A DNA stretch of 64,000 nucleotides. Origin: Calothrix sp. 336/3 (GTDB taxonomy: Bacteria; Cyanobacteriota; Cyanobacteriia; Cyanobacteriales; Nostocaceae). Below, in pieces: positions 7,696 through 17,348 of this stretch. Position numbers and translations under genes: made by a program. Under the pieces are notes generated by a model that made no database searches, was not told the origin of the DNA, and was given only the letters and a program-made list of their open reading frames with translations. Position 1 is the first letter of the stretch. Every line of letters starts with the position of its first letter. The stretch lies in the NCBI RefSeq assembly GCF_000734895.2, contig NZ_CP011382.1, positions 784,700 to 848,699 of the forward strand, in the 5' to 3' direction.

Positions 7696-9936
7696 TTGAA
7701 AAAAATCAGCCTTCTTCTTGCACCCTATGCTGTCGCAGTGTTGGCTGTAGGAAGTGCCCTGTTATTAACACTCTGGTTAGAACCTGTACTGACACCGACT
7801 TTATTTCAATTATTTTTTGCGGCGGTAGCAGTTAGTGCTTGGTATGGTGGAATGGGAGCAGGATTATTAGCTACTCTGTTGTCAACTGTGGCTATTAGCT
7901 ATTTTTTCTTAGAATCCATTTCTTCACCAGCATTATTGGCTGTGGACAATATTCTCCGAATGGGGATATATATTTTTGTCACAACTTTAATTAGTTCTCT
8001 TAATTCTAAGTTGCGCTCTGCCAAACAAGGGTTAGAAATCAGCTTACAAAAACTGCAAGCGAGTGAGTCAAAATTCCGCCGATTGGTAGATGCAAATATT
8101 ATAGGTGTGATTGTCGCTGATATCCGTGGGGGAATACAAGAGGCAAACGATGCTTTTTTAGATATGGTGGGTTACAGCAGGGAAGATTTAGCCCAGGGGA
8201 AAGTGCGTTGGCGAGAAATGACACCGCCGGAATATGTAGAATTGAGCGATCGCTCGATTCAAGAATTGCAGTACAAGGGAGTATGTAAACCTTTTGCCAA
8301 GGAATATATCCATAAACAAGGATACCGTGTCCCGGTTTTGCTGGGTTCTGCCTTATTAGATGATTCCCCAGAGCAGGTAATTGGTTTTGTTTTAGACTTA
8401 ACCCAACTTCAGCAGACAGAAACTGCCTTACATCAAAGTGAAAAGCGGTTTCGACAATTAGTTGAGTCAAATATTTTTGGGGTGATTTTTGCCGACTTCG
8501 AGGGTGGTATCCACTACGCAAACGATTATTTTCTCCAGATGGTAGGTTATACCCGCGCAGATTTAGCCGCAGGTAAAATTCGCTGGGATGAAATGACACC
8601 ACCGGAATATTATGATTTAAATCAACAGGCAATTCAGGAACTCAGAACCCTAGGTTACGCCACACCCTTCGAGAAAGAATATTTTCGTCAAGATGGTACA
8701 CGAGTACCCATACTTCTGGGGATTGCCACCATTCAGAATCCAGGTACTCGCAAACCAGAAGTTGTAGCTTTTTATCTAGATTTGAGCGATCGCAAACAAG
8801 CAGAAGCCGCATTACAGCAACGGGAAGAGGAATTGCGGTTAATTACCAATGCTTTACCTGTTTTAATTGCTTACGTAGACAAGGAAGAATGTTACTGTTT
8901 TAACAACCAAGCCTACGAACATTGGTTCGGTATCTCCCCAGCAGAAATCCTGGGCAAGTCGATGCGTGAAGTGATTGGGGAATGTAATTACCGATTGATT
9001 CAACCCTATATTCAACAAGTTTTATCCGGGGAGGAAGTCAACTATGAAATTCACATCCCCTGCACCCAAGGCAATGATAACTACATTCATGGTACGTATA
9101 TTCCCCAGTTTGACCTAGAGGGCAAAGTTAAGGGCTTTGTTTCCTTAGTCAGCGATATTACAGTACGGAAACTAGCCGAAAAAGAACGGGAAGAACTCCT
9201 GGCACGGGAACAGATAGCGAGGGCAGAGGCAGAGGCTGTCAACCGCCTCAAGGACGAGTTTTTAGCCACCATTTCCCACGAGTTACGCACCCCCTTGAAT
9301 GCCATGACGGGGTGGACACAATTATTACGTAGTCGCAAATTTGACGAGAATATCACCAGTAAAGCCCTAGAAACCATCGATCGCAATACCAAAAACCTGA
9401 CAAGTATTATCGAAGATGTATTAGATGTATCAGCAATTATTCGGGGTGAACTACGTTTAAATATCTCTCCCATCGATTTGATTGCGGTAGTCATGGCAGC
9501 AATTGATACTATCAAGCCAGCAGCAAACGCCAAGGAAATTTCCCTAACTTGGGATTTAGATCCCACCGTCGGGATTGTCATGGGTGATAGCGATCGCCTA
9601 CAACAAATTGCCTGGAATTTACTCTCAAACGCGGTTAAGTTTACCCATTCTGGGGGAAAGGTGAATATTTCTTTGAAGCGTCAAGATTCCTGGGTAGAAA
9701 TTCGTGTGCGAGATACGGGAGAAGGGATTGCTGCGGATTTCCTACCCTATGTGTTTGAGCGTTTTCGGCAAGCAGATGGTTCAAGAACCCGTTCCCATGG
9801 AGGATTAGGTTTAGGATTGGCGATCGTGCGGCATTTAGTGGAATTGCACGGGGGAACAGTGAAAGCTGATAGCTTGGGTATAGGGATGGGCACAACATTT
9901 ATTGTCAGTTTGCCAATGAAAGAGGTGAGTTGTTAG
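7696..9936 (+). CDS. DUF4118/multi-PAS sensor histidine kinase
   Basis: A 746-residue membrane sensor kinase starting with TTG behind AAGGAG. Residues about 5-110 form the four short membrane helices of the DUF4118 module (LFQLFFAAVAVSAWYGG), as in KdpD. A coiled linker is followed by three PAS domains; the first two (about 125-245 and 250-370) are clearly recent duplicates sharing VRWREMTPPEY / IRWDEMTPPEY. The HisKA box with phospho-acceptor His is in ATISHELRTPLNAMTGW and the HATPase has the N box NLLSNAVKFTHSGG and DTGEGIA. No receiver domain or adjacent response regulator is present, so its partner is encoded elsewhere. The signal is unknown. Confidence 0.9.
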   Translation: MKKISLLLAPYAVAVLAVGSALLLTLWLEPVLTPTLFQLFFAAVAVSAWYGGMGAGLLATLLSTVAISYFFLESISSPALLAVDNILRMGIYIFVTTLISSLNSKLRSAKQGLEISLQKLQASESKFRRLVDANIIGVIVADIRGGIQEANDAFLDMVGYSREDLAQGKVRWREMTPPEYVELSDRSIQELQYKGVCKPFAKEYIHKQGYRVPVLLGSALLDDSPEQVIGFVLDLTQLQQTETALHQSEKRFRQLVESNIFGVIFADFEGGIHYANDYFLQMVGYTRADLAAGKIRWDEMTPPEYYDLNQQAIQELRTLGYATPFEKEYFRQDGTRVPILLGIATIQNPGTRKPEVVAFYLDLSDRKQAEAALQQREEELRLITNALPVLIAYVDKEECYCFNNQAYEHWFGISPAEILGKSMREVIGECNYRLIQPYIQQVLSGEEVNYEIHIPCTQGNDNYIHGTYIPQFDLEGKVKGFVSLVSDITVRKLAEKEREELLAREQIARAEAEAVNRLKDEFLATISHELRTPLNAMTGWTQLLRSRKFDENITSKALETIDRNTKNLTSIIEDVLDVSAIIRGELRLNISPIDLIAVVMAAIDTIKPAANAKEISLTWDLDPTVGIVMGDSDRLQQIAWNLLSNAVKFTHSGGKVNISLKRQDSWVEIRVRDTGEGIAADFLPYVFERFRQADGSRTRSHGGLGLGLAIVRHLVELHGGTVKADSLGIGMGTTFIVSLPMKEVSC

Positions 9937-10076
9937 TGAATGGAAAGATAAGATGACTGTTTAAGATACTGCCTTCTCCCTTCTTTGGCTATGCAGCCAC
10001 ACCCAAATTGTAATTAAAACTGCCCCTTACGCCTTTTCTGCTGACATAATGACTAATATTAACGTAATGCTTTCTG

Positions 10077-11912
10077 GTGAGTGACGTGTCTGATTCTTTG
10101 TCTTGGCGGGAAAAATACCTTGCTCTCATTGATGAAATTGTCGAAACCACTCTCAAAGGGAAGATTAGTTCCACCGAACAGGTGTATCAAATGTTGTTGT
10201 CAGGGATAACAGCAGGAACAGGAGAAATATTTGAGATGGTATTGAGCGATCGCCTCACAGCTGCTCAAACCCAATTAGATGGGGAAACCGATGAACTCAA
10301 ACAAGCCAAAGCAACCCGCTCCCTACGAGCTATCAAGACAATTTCTACCCAGTGGCAACGGGCACAGGAGCAAAATAAAGCCAATGAAATCATCGCCACA
10401 GCTGCCAGAGAAATTATTACCGCTTCATCCGAGGAACGTCTGACTATCTTTTTGCGTGTCACCGATCCCAATCAAAAACATCCCCTAAATTTGGCACAAA
10501 TTCAGCAGCTAGCCAAGTCTCTGCAACAATTTGCCCAAGCTGATACAGATTTACAAGAAATATTTCAAGGTGTCAGCTATGGTATCTCTGCATGGCAACG
10601 ACTGCAAGATAATTTAGTGAGTTGGATGTATGAACAGGGTAGGGAATCCCTCGGTTTTGGCGGTGTACCAGGGGAAAGTGGTCCCTGGGCGACTTGGGGC
10701 AAAAAAGTTAATAGTGAGCTTCTGGGGGCATTTTTCCGCCACCTGGCAAGGGATGGTTCAGTAGTGGAATTTGCCCAACAACAACAGCTTTCCCTGGGAC
10801 AATGGATTGAAATCGCCATTGTTTTACAGTATTTGCAACGGGGTTTAGTTAATTGGTTCGACCAACAGCCCTACAATGTCAAAGCAGGTTCTAAGCTATC
10901 GATTTCTACTTTTTTAACCTTTGCTGCTATTTGGAGCCAGTTGGCTAGTGGCTTTAGCAATAGTCGCTACCGCAATGCAGCTTCCCAAATCATGTTACAA
11001 ATACTGCGCAACTTTTCCCAAAGACAGTATTTCCCCTTGTATGGGGGGATTTTCGCTTCCTTCTCCGGCAGCTATTTACGGGATACCTTGAACTACTTTG
11101 ATGAACCCTTGCAACAGGTAGAGGGAACCCAGGAGAAAGCCAGGATATTAACCCTTTTAGGCTATTCCCAAAGGGCTTTAGGGCAGTATGAACGCGCTCG
11201 AAATTTCCATCAACAAGCTCTCGAAATTGCCCGCAATGCTGGCGATCGCCCCTGCGAAATTGCTAATTTAAATCATCTCAGTCGTACCTGGGTGCAAGAA
11301 AAAAATTATACCGAAGCCATAAAATCTAGCCAACGGGGATTAATTCTCAGTCGCCAAGCTGGAGATAGAACCGGGGAAGCCAATGCCCTGGTAAACTTGG
11401 GTTATAGCGAAGTTATGCAAGCCCAGCAGCTAGAACAAGCAGAACCTGAAACCTACGAAAGCGCCATTAATTATTTACAACAGGGTTTAAAATTAGCAGA
11501 GCAATTAGGAGATGTCCAAAGCAAAGCTTTATGCTTGAGTAGTTTGGGTGTAGCCTACCAAGTAATTGGTGACAATGAAAATGCCATCCAGCATTTAGAA
11601 GCCGGTTTTAATACAGCACAAATTTCCGGAGACTTGTATTTACAGGGTTTAAATTTAGCCAACTTAGCCGAAGTCAATTATAGTATGGCTAACTTTGAAC
11701 GGGCAATTTATACAGGTTGTTTAGGGATGTATCTGCTCCATCAAATTACTTCCACTGAATGGCGCAAACCTGCCGGATTACTGACAATATTACAGGGACA
11801 AATCGGTACAGATAATTTTCAAAAATACCTAGAACAAAGTCGCCCAAAAATTATTTCTGTGATTGGCGTTGATGGCTATGATTATTTACCTCAACTTTTA
11901 AGAGAGTATTAA
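10077..11912 (+). CDS. Tetratricopeptide-repeat protein
   Basis: A 611-residue soluble protein with a GTG start (a second GTG lies three codons on). The N-terminal 340 residues are helical and carry no recognised domain. From about residue 355 onward there are at least five TPR-like repeats with the A-L-x-Y/L spacing, for example LGYSQRALGQYERARNFHQQ, LGVAYQVIGDNENAIQHLEA and LANLAEVNYSMANFERAIYT. TPR arrays bind partner proteins, so a scaffold or chaperone-like role is likely, but no partner can be named. It follows the PAS kinase by 140 bp on the same strand; a shared pathway is possible but not shown. Confidence 0.75.
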   Translation: MSDVSDSLSWREKYLALIDEIVETTLKGKISSTEQVYQMLLSGITAGTGEIFEMVLSDRLTAAQTQLDGETDELKQAKATRSLRAIKTISTQWQRAQEQNKANEIIATAAREIITASSEERLTIFLRVTDPNQKHPLNLAQIQQLAKSLQQFAQADTDLQEIFQGVSYGISAWQRLQDNLVSWMYEQGRESLGFGGVPGESGPWATWGKKVNSELLGAFFRHLARDGSVVEFAQQQQLSLGQWIEIAIVLQYLQRGLVNWFDQQPYNVKAGSKLSISTFLTFAAIWSQLASGFSNSRYRNAASQIMLQILRNFSQRQYFPLYGGIFASFSGSYLRDTLNYFDEPLQQVEGTQEKARILTLLGYSQRALGQYERARNFHQQALEIARNAGDRPCEIANLNHLSRTWVQEKNYTEAIKSSQRGLILSRQAGDRTGEANALVNLGYSEVMQAQQLEQAEPETYESAINYLQQGLKLAEQLGDVQSKALCLSSLGVAYQVIGDNENAIQHLEAGFNTAQISGDLYLQGLNLANLAEVNYSMANFERAIYTGCLGMYLLHQITSTEWRKPAGLLTILQGQIGTDNFQKYLEQSRPKIISVIGVDGYDYLPQLLREY

Positions 11913-12127
11913 TTTTTTGTTATCTACAATCAGAGATATGGTAGTAGCAAACCAGCAATATGTTTACATTACGTAACATAGAAATTCTGACATCTGTGAC
12001 AGATAGATTTTTTCAAATCTAAAATTATTCTCACGAAAAATTTAACTGAAATTCAGCATATTTACCGAATGCTTTTTAGCTACAGACAGGAGAGCCTAGA
12101 GAAATAAATAAATCTCTAGAATAAATT

Positions 12128-12280
12128 ATGTCTACACAAAATGTTACACAAACGACAGGAGAGCAGCCTCTTGTTAGTCAAATTTCTGTGGCTCCAATTC
12201 ATCAGATAAAAGCTACTAATATAAAATCATCTCATAAGCCTTTTACTGAACTATACCGGATGCTGCCACCTCTACGATAA
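12128..12280 (+). CDS. Small hypothetical protein (50 residues)
   Basis: An ATG-initiated 50-codon frame between the TPR gene and the permease, ending 46 bp before the permease start. It is polar, has no membrane segment and ends with FTELYRMLPPLR. The DNA just upstream carries a short inverted repeat (CTAGAGA ... TCTCTAG, about 12097-12120) that could be a hairpin before the start. It may be a real small protein, a leader peptide or chance. I do not recognise it. Confidence 0.35.
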   Translation: MSTQNVTQTTGEQPLVSQISVAPIHQIKATNIKSSHKPFTELYRMLPPLR

Positions 12281-12326
12281 CGGCAGTTTAGTTATTTCAA
12301 ATTACTTTAATATTAGGGAGATTGAA

Positions 12327-13916
12327 TTGTCAACGCTTACTTTAAAGCGCCTATTTCTTGCTGGGGAAATCGATGGTTTTTTGGCGCTAGCTTTAGAAAA
12401 TTTTGTCCAGGTAATGCTGATTTTGAGTCTATGTCAAGGTGTATTAGGTTTTACCCCAGACATGATTTATGAACGTATCTTACCAGGAGTTGCATTAAGT
12501 GTATTTTTAAGTAATTTTTTTTATGGCTGGTTGGGATATAACCAGAGCAAACAGCTTTCACGCTACAACATGACTGCTTTGCCCTCTGGGGTAAATATTG
12601 TTAGTCTCTTGGCTCATATTTTTTTAGTCATGCTGCCAGTAAAAACTAACGCGATCGCTCAAGGAGTTTCTACACAACAAGCCGCAGAAATGGCTTGGCA
12701 AGCAGGGATAGTAGCGTGTCTAGCATCTGGTTTCATCAAGTTAGCTGGGTTGTGGGCGATAAAAAGTCTCCAGCGTTTCATCCCTTTAGCCGCTCACTTA
12801 TCAACTTTAGGTGGAATTGCCCTGACGTTTATGGCAATGGGTTTCTTTATGCGGACATTTGCCTATCCAGTCGTGAGTTTAGTTCCTTTGGGAATTATCT
12901 TATTAGCTTATTTTGGTAAAGTTAAGTTTGCCATACCTGCGGGTTTACTGGCTATTCTTTTTGGTACTGCATTAGCTTGGGGAACAGGTTTAATGCACTG
13001 GGATAATTCCCAATTAATCGATGCTCTCAAACCAATTGGCATTTATACACCTGGTATTTGGTTAGGGAAATTATGGCAAGGACGAGGTTTTTTAATTGAA
13101 TACCAAGCTGTAATTGTTCCTTTAGCAATTTTTGATTTTATTAATGGTTTTCAAAACTTAGAAAGTGCAAAAGCTGCTGGTGATTCCTATCCCAAAATGC
13201 CAGCTTTAATGGGACATGGTATTTTTACTATTGTTGCTGCTATTTGTGGCTCTTGTTTTCCCACCACCATATATACAGGTCATCCCGGATGGAAAGCAAT
13301 GGGAGCAGGATTCAGTTACTCTTTTTTGAGTGGGATTTTTGCAGCAATTCTTTCCTTAACTGGTACAGCTTCTTTACTGGGCTATTTTATTCCTCTAGAA
13401 GGGGGGATGGCAGTTCTGATTGCTATTGGTATCTGTATTGTTGCTCAATGTTTTACTGTGGCTCCAGTCCGTCATGCACCAGCAGTTGTTATTGGTTTGT
13501 TGCCAGCAGTTGCTGCTTGGGGGACACTTATGGTTAAGGTTGCTCTGCAAATTGCAGAGATGGGTACAAAAGAGCGTCCCTTAACTCCAGAATTAATTAC
13601 ACAATTTCAACTGAATAACTTATTTATTGATGGAGGATTTGCTCTTGAACAGGGATATATACTCACTTCAATTATTCTTGCTTCTGTAATGGTACACATC
13701 ATTGAGCGTAATTTTCATCTCGCAGCAATTTGGACTCTAATTGGCTCTGCACTTTCTTGGTTTGGTTTAATACATGGCTATCGTTGGACTGAGACTAGTA
13801 CTGTAGGTGTTTTTGCCTGGGGTGCTGGAGGTGCTTGGGCTATTGGTTACTGTTTGCTTGGCATTCTCTTTTTCTATGCCCATTATCAGGCTAATTTTTC
13901 TCGTGATGTGGAATAA
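12327..13916 (+). CDS. NCS2-like (xanthine/uracil/AzgA superfamily) permease
   Basis: A 529-residue integral membrane protein with about 12-14 hydrophobic helices. It opens with FLALALENFVQVMLILSLCQG, the helix-1 pattern of nucleobase transporters. Helix 8-like LAIFDFINGFQNLESAKAAG resembles the conserved ...N..G....E...A region of the NCS2 family, and later GSCFPTTIYTGHPGWKAMGAG and VAPVRHAPAVVIGLLPAVA are of the same type. Start is TTG with AGGGAG eight bases upstream. Substrate is uncertain: purine, pyrimidine or another small heterocycle or anion. The 50-residue frame upstream may be co-transcribed. Confidence 0.75.
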   Translation: MSTLTLKRLFLAGEIDGFLALALENFVQVMLILSLCQGVLGFTPDMIYERILPGVALSVFLSNFFYGWLGYNQSKQLSRYNMTALPSGVNIVSLLAHIFLVMLPVKTNAIAQGVSTQQAAEMAWQAGIVACLASGFIKLAGLWAIKSLQRFIPLAAHLSTLGGIALTFMAMGFFMRTFAYPVVSLVPLGIILLAYFGKVKFAIPAGLLAILFGTALAWGTGLMHWDNSQLIDALKPIGIYTPGIWLGKLWQGRGFLIEYQAVIVPLAIFDFINGFQNLESAKAAGDSYPKMPALMGHGIFTIVAAICGSCFPTTIYTGHPGWKAMGAGFSYSFLSGIFAAILSLTGTASLLGYFIPLEGGMAVLIAIGICIVAQCFTVAPVRHAPAVVIGLLPAVAAWGTLMVKVALQIAEMGTKERPLTPELITQFQLNNLFIDGGFALEQGYILTSIILASVMVHIIERNFHLAAIWTLIGSALSWFGLIHGYRWTETSTVGVFAWGAGGAWAIGYCLLGILFFYAHYQANFSRDVE

Positions 13917-13920
13917 ATCT

Positions 13921-14312
13921 TATAGCGTTTCCCAATCAGATGAAATACAACCCCACCCGCCCTATCGGGCACCCTCCCCCGATTTTGGCTACGGTGTACA
14001 CACAAGTGGTAGCTGTAAGGGTTTCAGGCGTTATAGACCCCTTAAATTGTCATTACGAGCGCAGCGATAGCGGAGCGAAGTAATCACATAATCCCGTGGT
14101 TTTTGCGATTGCTGAGTCGCAAAGCGACACGCTGCGCGAACGTCGTTCCTCCTCGCAATGACAGGCTTCCAGAGCGATCGCACAACCTAAATCTAAATGA
14201 CGAAACCAAGTGCTAGGGGAAATTTTAAGACTTGTGTGTACACCGTAGCCCCGATTTCGGGGAGGGTTGGGGAGGGGTTCTTCTATACCTCACTAGAATG
14301 AGAAACGCTATA
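13921..14312. repeat. 392-bp foldback (inverted-repeat) element
   Basis: The outer ends TATAGCGTTTC (13921-13931) and its complement (14302-14312) are perfect. Further inside, 13987-14007 (GGCTACGGTGTACACACAAG plus T) is an exact 21-bp inverted match of 14230-14250, with related CCCTCCCCGATTT-type sequence between. The core contains a second, nested inverted pair of the widespread GTCATTACGAGCG / TCGCAATGAC repeat. Together this is a nested foldback of two repeat families, non-coding, placed five bases after the permease stop. It may act as a terminator when transcribed. Confidence 0.8.
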
Positions 14313-14352
14313 TCTATTAAAAATTCCTGAAAACTCTTATTGCAGATAATAT

Positions 14353-14973
14353 ATGAATATCAATTTTTTCACAAATTCTGCTCCATTACTCCGCCGTAAA
14401 CCGTCTAACCCTCAGTATTATAGTCACTATAAATATTGGTTTATTGACTGGCAAATTGGCAAATATCAGATATATTCAAATCTATATACTCAAATAGATT
14501 TAGCTTGTATTCTTTGGGCTTTTTTAGTATTTATTATGTTTGTCACTGCACAATTTTTCCCAGTTAGTTGGGTAGTGCAAACTGTTTTATGGTCAGCACT
14601 CAGTCTCATATGTCTGATAGCGATGATTCGTTGGACAAAAAATTGGGTGACAGTAGAGTGTGTCAACTGGTTGCTGAATTTTTGGGTAGTTCTAGTTATC
14701 GCTGGACTTCTCTGCACTAATTTGAGTATTTTCCTAGGTTGGGGGATAGTTTTAATACACCTTTGTTCCTTATGGTTGGGAGTAGCTTCTGTCGGTTACT
14801 TGTTGACAGGAATAACATTACATTCTCGTGCTTTAATCGTAGCAGGGATATTTCACCTCTTAGTGATTTGGTTTTTACCTTTTATCAGTGCGTGGCAATT
14901 TCTATTTACTGGAACTTTTATGGCTTTTTTTTTAGTCATATTAGCTGAATTTCAGTGGGATAGATATAAATAA
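14353..14973 (+). CDS. Hypothetical six-helix membrane protein
   Basis: A 206-residue protein: a polar N-terminal stretch (about 50 residues), then six hydrophobic segments (for example LACILWAFLVFIMFVTAQFF and LLNFWVVLVIAGLLCTNLSI) and a short charged tail QWDRYK. No catalytic or transport motif is recognisable. It starts after the foldback element on the same strand as the permease. It could be a small accessory membrane protein; function unknown. Confidence 0.55.
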   Translation: MNINFFTNSAPLLRRKPSNPQYYSHYKYWFIDWQIGKYQIYSNLYTQIDLACILWAFLVFIMFVTAQFFPVSWVVQTVLWSALSLICLIAMIRWTKNWVTVECVNWLLNFWVVLVIAGLLCTNLSIFLGWGIVLIHLCSLWLGVASVGYLLTGITLHSRALIVAGIFHLLVIWFLPFISAWQFLFTGTFMAFFLVILAEFQWDRYK

Positions 14974-15215
14974 TGTGTGACAAATAGGGCTTAGGGAAAC
15001 AAGAGCATAAACACCATATTTTTACGGGTGGAAATTTATGTAGTTAAGGAGCGCCTTCCCGCAGGGTATTATCTCTAAATCGTGTATTTTTGCATCAGAA
15101 ATAAAAAACAATTTATATAAATATAAAAACATTAGTAATTGGAATAATTTAATAATACTAGACAATCATTTGATAACGTCAATTGCTCAGGATTAAAATA
15201 GATAATGTGGCATTT

Positions 15216-15899
15216 TTAAGAGATAGAATTGATGATTTCCGGAGCAATTAATCCTTTGTGAATTGCCATGATTGCCGCTTGGGTTCTATCGCGTACGGCT
15301 AATTTTTGCAGAATAGCATGGACGTGAACTCTCACAGTACCGGGTGTGATATAAAGAAGTTGGGCAATTTCTTGATTATTTTTACCTTTGGCGATCAAAG
15401 CAAGAATTTCTTGTTCTCGGTTGGTAAGATAATTTTCTTGTTCCTCAGTTTCGTGAGATTTTGTTGGCAAGATAGCGGTTTGATTACCTTCAAAAACAGC
15501 ACGAATTTCCGAAGTGGCATTTTTATCCCACCAGGAAGCACCAGCAGCAACAGAACGTAATGCCAAAATTAAATTTTCTGCGGGAATACCTTTGAGACAA
15601 TATCCTTGTGCTCCGGCTTCAATTAGTTTAGCAATTAAGGGTTTTTCTGTGCGGGAAGTTAATACTAAAATTGGTAAATGGGGGTGTAGTTGTTTGATTT
15701 GCCGACAAGCTTCAATCCCACCAATTCCTGGTAAACCAATATCTAATAAAACGACATCTAGCAGCAGACGATTTGTCATTGCTACTGCGGTTTCACCATC
15801 CTCTGCTTCTGCAATAATTTCGATGCCCGGTTCTTGTTGTAACCTTGTACATAAACCAAGGCGAAATAATTCATCATCTTCAACAAGTAAAAGTCGCAT
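15216..15899 (-). CDS. NarL/LuxR-family response regulator
   Basis: A 227-residue regulator. The receiver domain has the acidic pair EDDE near residue 8, the phospho-Asp in VVLLDIGLPGIGG (about residue 53), the Thr/Ser in LVLTSR and the Lys in YCLKGIP. The C-terminal DNA-binding domain is LuxR-type: LTNREQEILALIAKGKNNQE followed by TPGTVRVHVHAILQKL. It lies 43 bp downstream of the sensor kinase gene on the same strand, so the two form an operon. Being divergent from the kdp genes, it is a candidate regulator of them, although KdpE in other bacteria is OmpR-type. Confidence 0.9.
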   Translation of the reverse strand: MRLLLVEDDELFRLGLCTRLQQEPGIEIIAEAEDGETAVAMTNRLLLDVVLLDIGLPGIGGIEACRQIKQLHPHLPILVLTSRTEKPLIAKLIEAGAQGYCLKGIPAENLILALRSVAAGASWWDKNATSEIRAVFEGNQTAILPTKSHETEEQENYLTNREQEILALIAKGKNNQEIAQLLYITPGTVRVHVHAILQKLAVRDRTQAAIMAIHKGLIAPEIINSIS

Positions 15900-15942
15900 T
15901 TGGTCAGTAGTTATGAATCATGAGTCTATCATCCCATCTTTC

Positions 15943-17040
15943 CTAATCCCCTGATGGTGGAGATGTCGGTAGACGAAAGACAAACATTGCACCCTTGGGA
16001 GAAAGATTCTCTGCCCAAATTATACCCCCGTGAGCTTCAATGATTTGGCGGGTGAGGTACAAACCTAAACCTGAACCACTGGCATGGCGATCGCCATCTC
16101 CCTGGTAAAATCTTTCAAATAGATGGGGTAATTCTGCTTCTGTAATACCACTACCACTATCAATAATTTTGACAATCTGATAAGTGGAGTAATTTTCCCT
16201 AACAATTTCTACCCTGCCCCCACGGGGTGTATGATTGATGGCATTGATGAGTAAATTGCTGAATACCCGTCCTAATTGTAGTTTGTCACCATTTACCCAG
16301 AGGGCACGGCGAAAATCAGAGGCTCCAGAGTTGAGGGAAATATATACTTGACGGTTTCTAGCAACTTCTGCCAGGGTGGTAATTGCTTCATCGGCAATGG
16401 TTACTAAATCTACTACTTGACAATCTAATTTCAATCCCTCGGCATCAATCTGATAAACATCCAAGAGGGTTTCCAGAAGTTGTAAAGTATTGCGATGACT
16501 ACGAGTGATAGTTTCAATAACTTTTTGTTGGGTAGAGTTGACTTCCCCAAATAATCCATTTTGAAAAGACTTAAGGGTTTCAATAGCACCCAAGAGGGGA
16601 GTTTTTAAGTCATGGGTGAGGGTAGAAGTGAAATCTTCCCGCATCTGTGCAAGTTGCACTTGGGAATTTAGCTGTGCTTGGGTGTAGGCGATCGCCTCTT
16701 CATTCCGACGGTTGCGCGCACTTAAACATCCTGTAACAATTAAAGCAAAGGTGGCGATCGCTCGATTGGCAATTGCTGATAGGGTGATGATTTGCCAGTT
16801 GGGAATAAAAATATTTAGTAAGGTAAAACCGCAAGCAGCAACGGTGACGATGAATACTGCACGACGATTCAATTGTGAACTGGCTAATAAAATTGTTCCT
16901 GTATAAAGATAACCAAAGACATATTCCGGTGGAGTCAGATATTCTAAGGTAATAACAATTGTAAAAGCTATGATCATTAGCCAGTAAATACCCTGGGGAT
17001 GATTTCTTTTCAAGATTAAGTGTCCATGATTACCAACCAC
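15943..17040 (-). CDS. Membrane sensor histidine kinase
   Basis: A 365-residue kinase with a GTG start. Residues about 18-105 contain four or five membrane helices, then a short coiled linker. The HisKA box is DFTSTLTHDLKTPLLGAIET (phospho-His about 147) and the ATPase has NLLINAINHTPRGG, DSGSGI and GSGLGLYLTRQI. The periplasmic loops are very short, so the input is probably sensed in the membrane (turgor, ion or lipid state). It is the cognate kinase of the adjacent LuxR-type regulator and stands divergent to the potassium-uptake genes, 290 bp or more away. Confidence 0.9.
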   Translation of the reverse strand: MVGNHGHLILKRNHPQGIYWLMIIAFTIVITLEYLTPPEYVFGYLYTGTILLASSQLNRRAVFIVTVAACGFTLLNIFIPNWQIITLSAIANRAIATFALIVTGCLSARNRRNEEAIAYTQAQLNSQVQLAQMREDFTSTLTHDLKTPLLGAIETLKSFQNGLFGEVNSTQQKVIETITRSHRNTLQLLETLLDVYQIDAEGLKLDCQVVDLVTIADEAITTLAEVARNRQVYISLNSGASDFRRALWVNGDKLQLGRVFSNLLINAINHTPRGGRVEIVRENYSTYQIVKIIDSGSGITEAELPHLFERFYQGDGDRHASGSGLGLYLTRQIIEAHGGIIWAENLSPKGAMFVFRLPTSPPSGD

Positions 17041-17348
17041 TTGTCATTATCCGGGATATTTTTGTAACTAGGTAGGGAATAAACACAGTCTATATCTAGA
17101 GATATAGGATTACTCCTGGATTTTGTCATCAAGACAGGGTTATCTATAATTCCCAAGCTGGGTGTTATGAACTCTATTCACACATCTGAAAGTAGGATAT
17201 TTTGCCAACACAAAAAGTAAAAGTCCTATACATATTGAATATATCTCCCTATATATAATTCACCAACCATAAAATATATCAATTATCTAATAGAATTAGC
17301 GCAGATTTTCCAGTAAAAAATATTTATAGCTTGATTTATCTCAATCTG

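Noticed and set aside
8099-8632. Antisense frame opposite the PAS domains
   Set aside because: Low-complexity shadow of the repeated PAS domains, no start context and no known domain.
13807-14070. Frame running from the permease end into the foldback element
   Set aside because: Half lies in the permease in another frame and half is translation of dispersed repeat.
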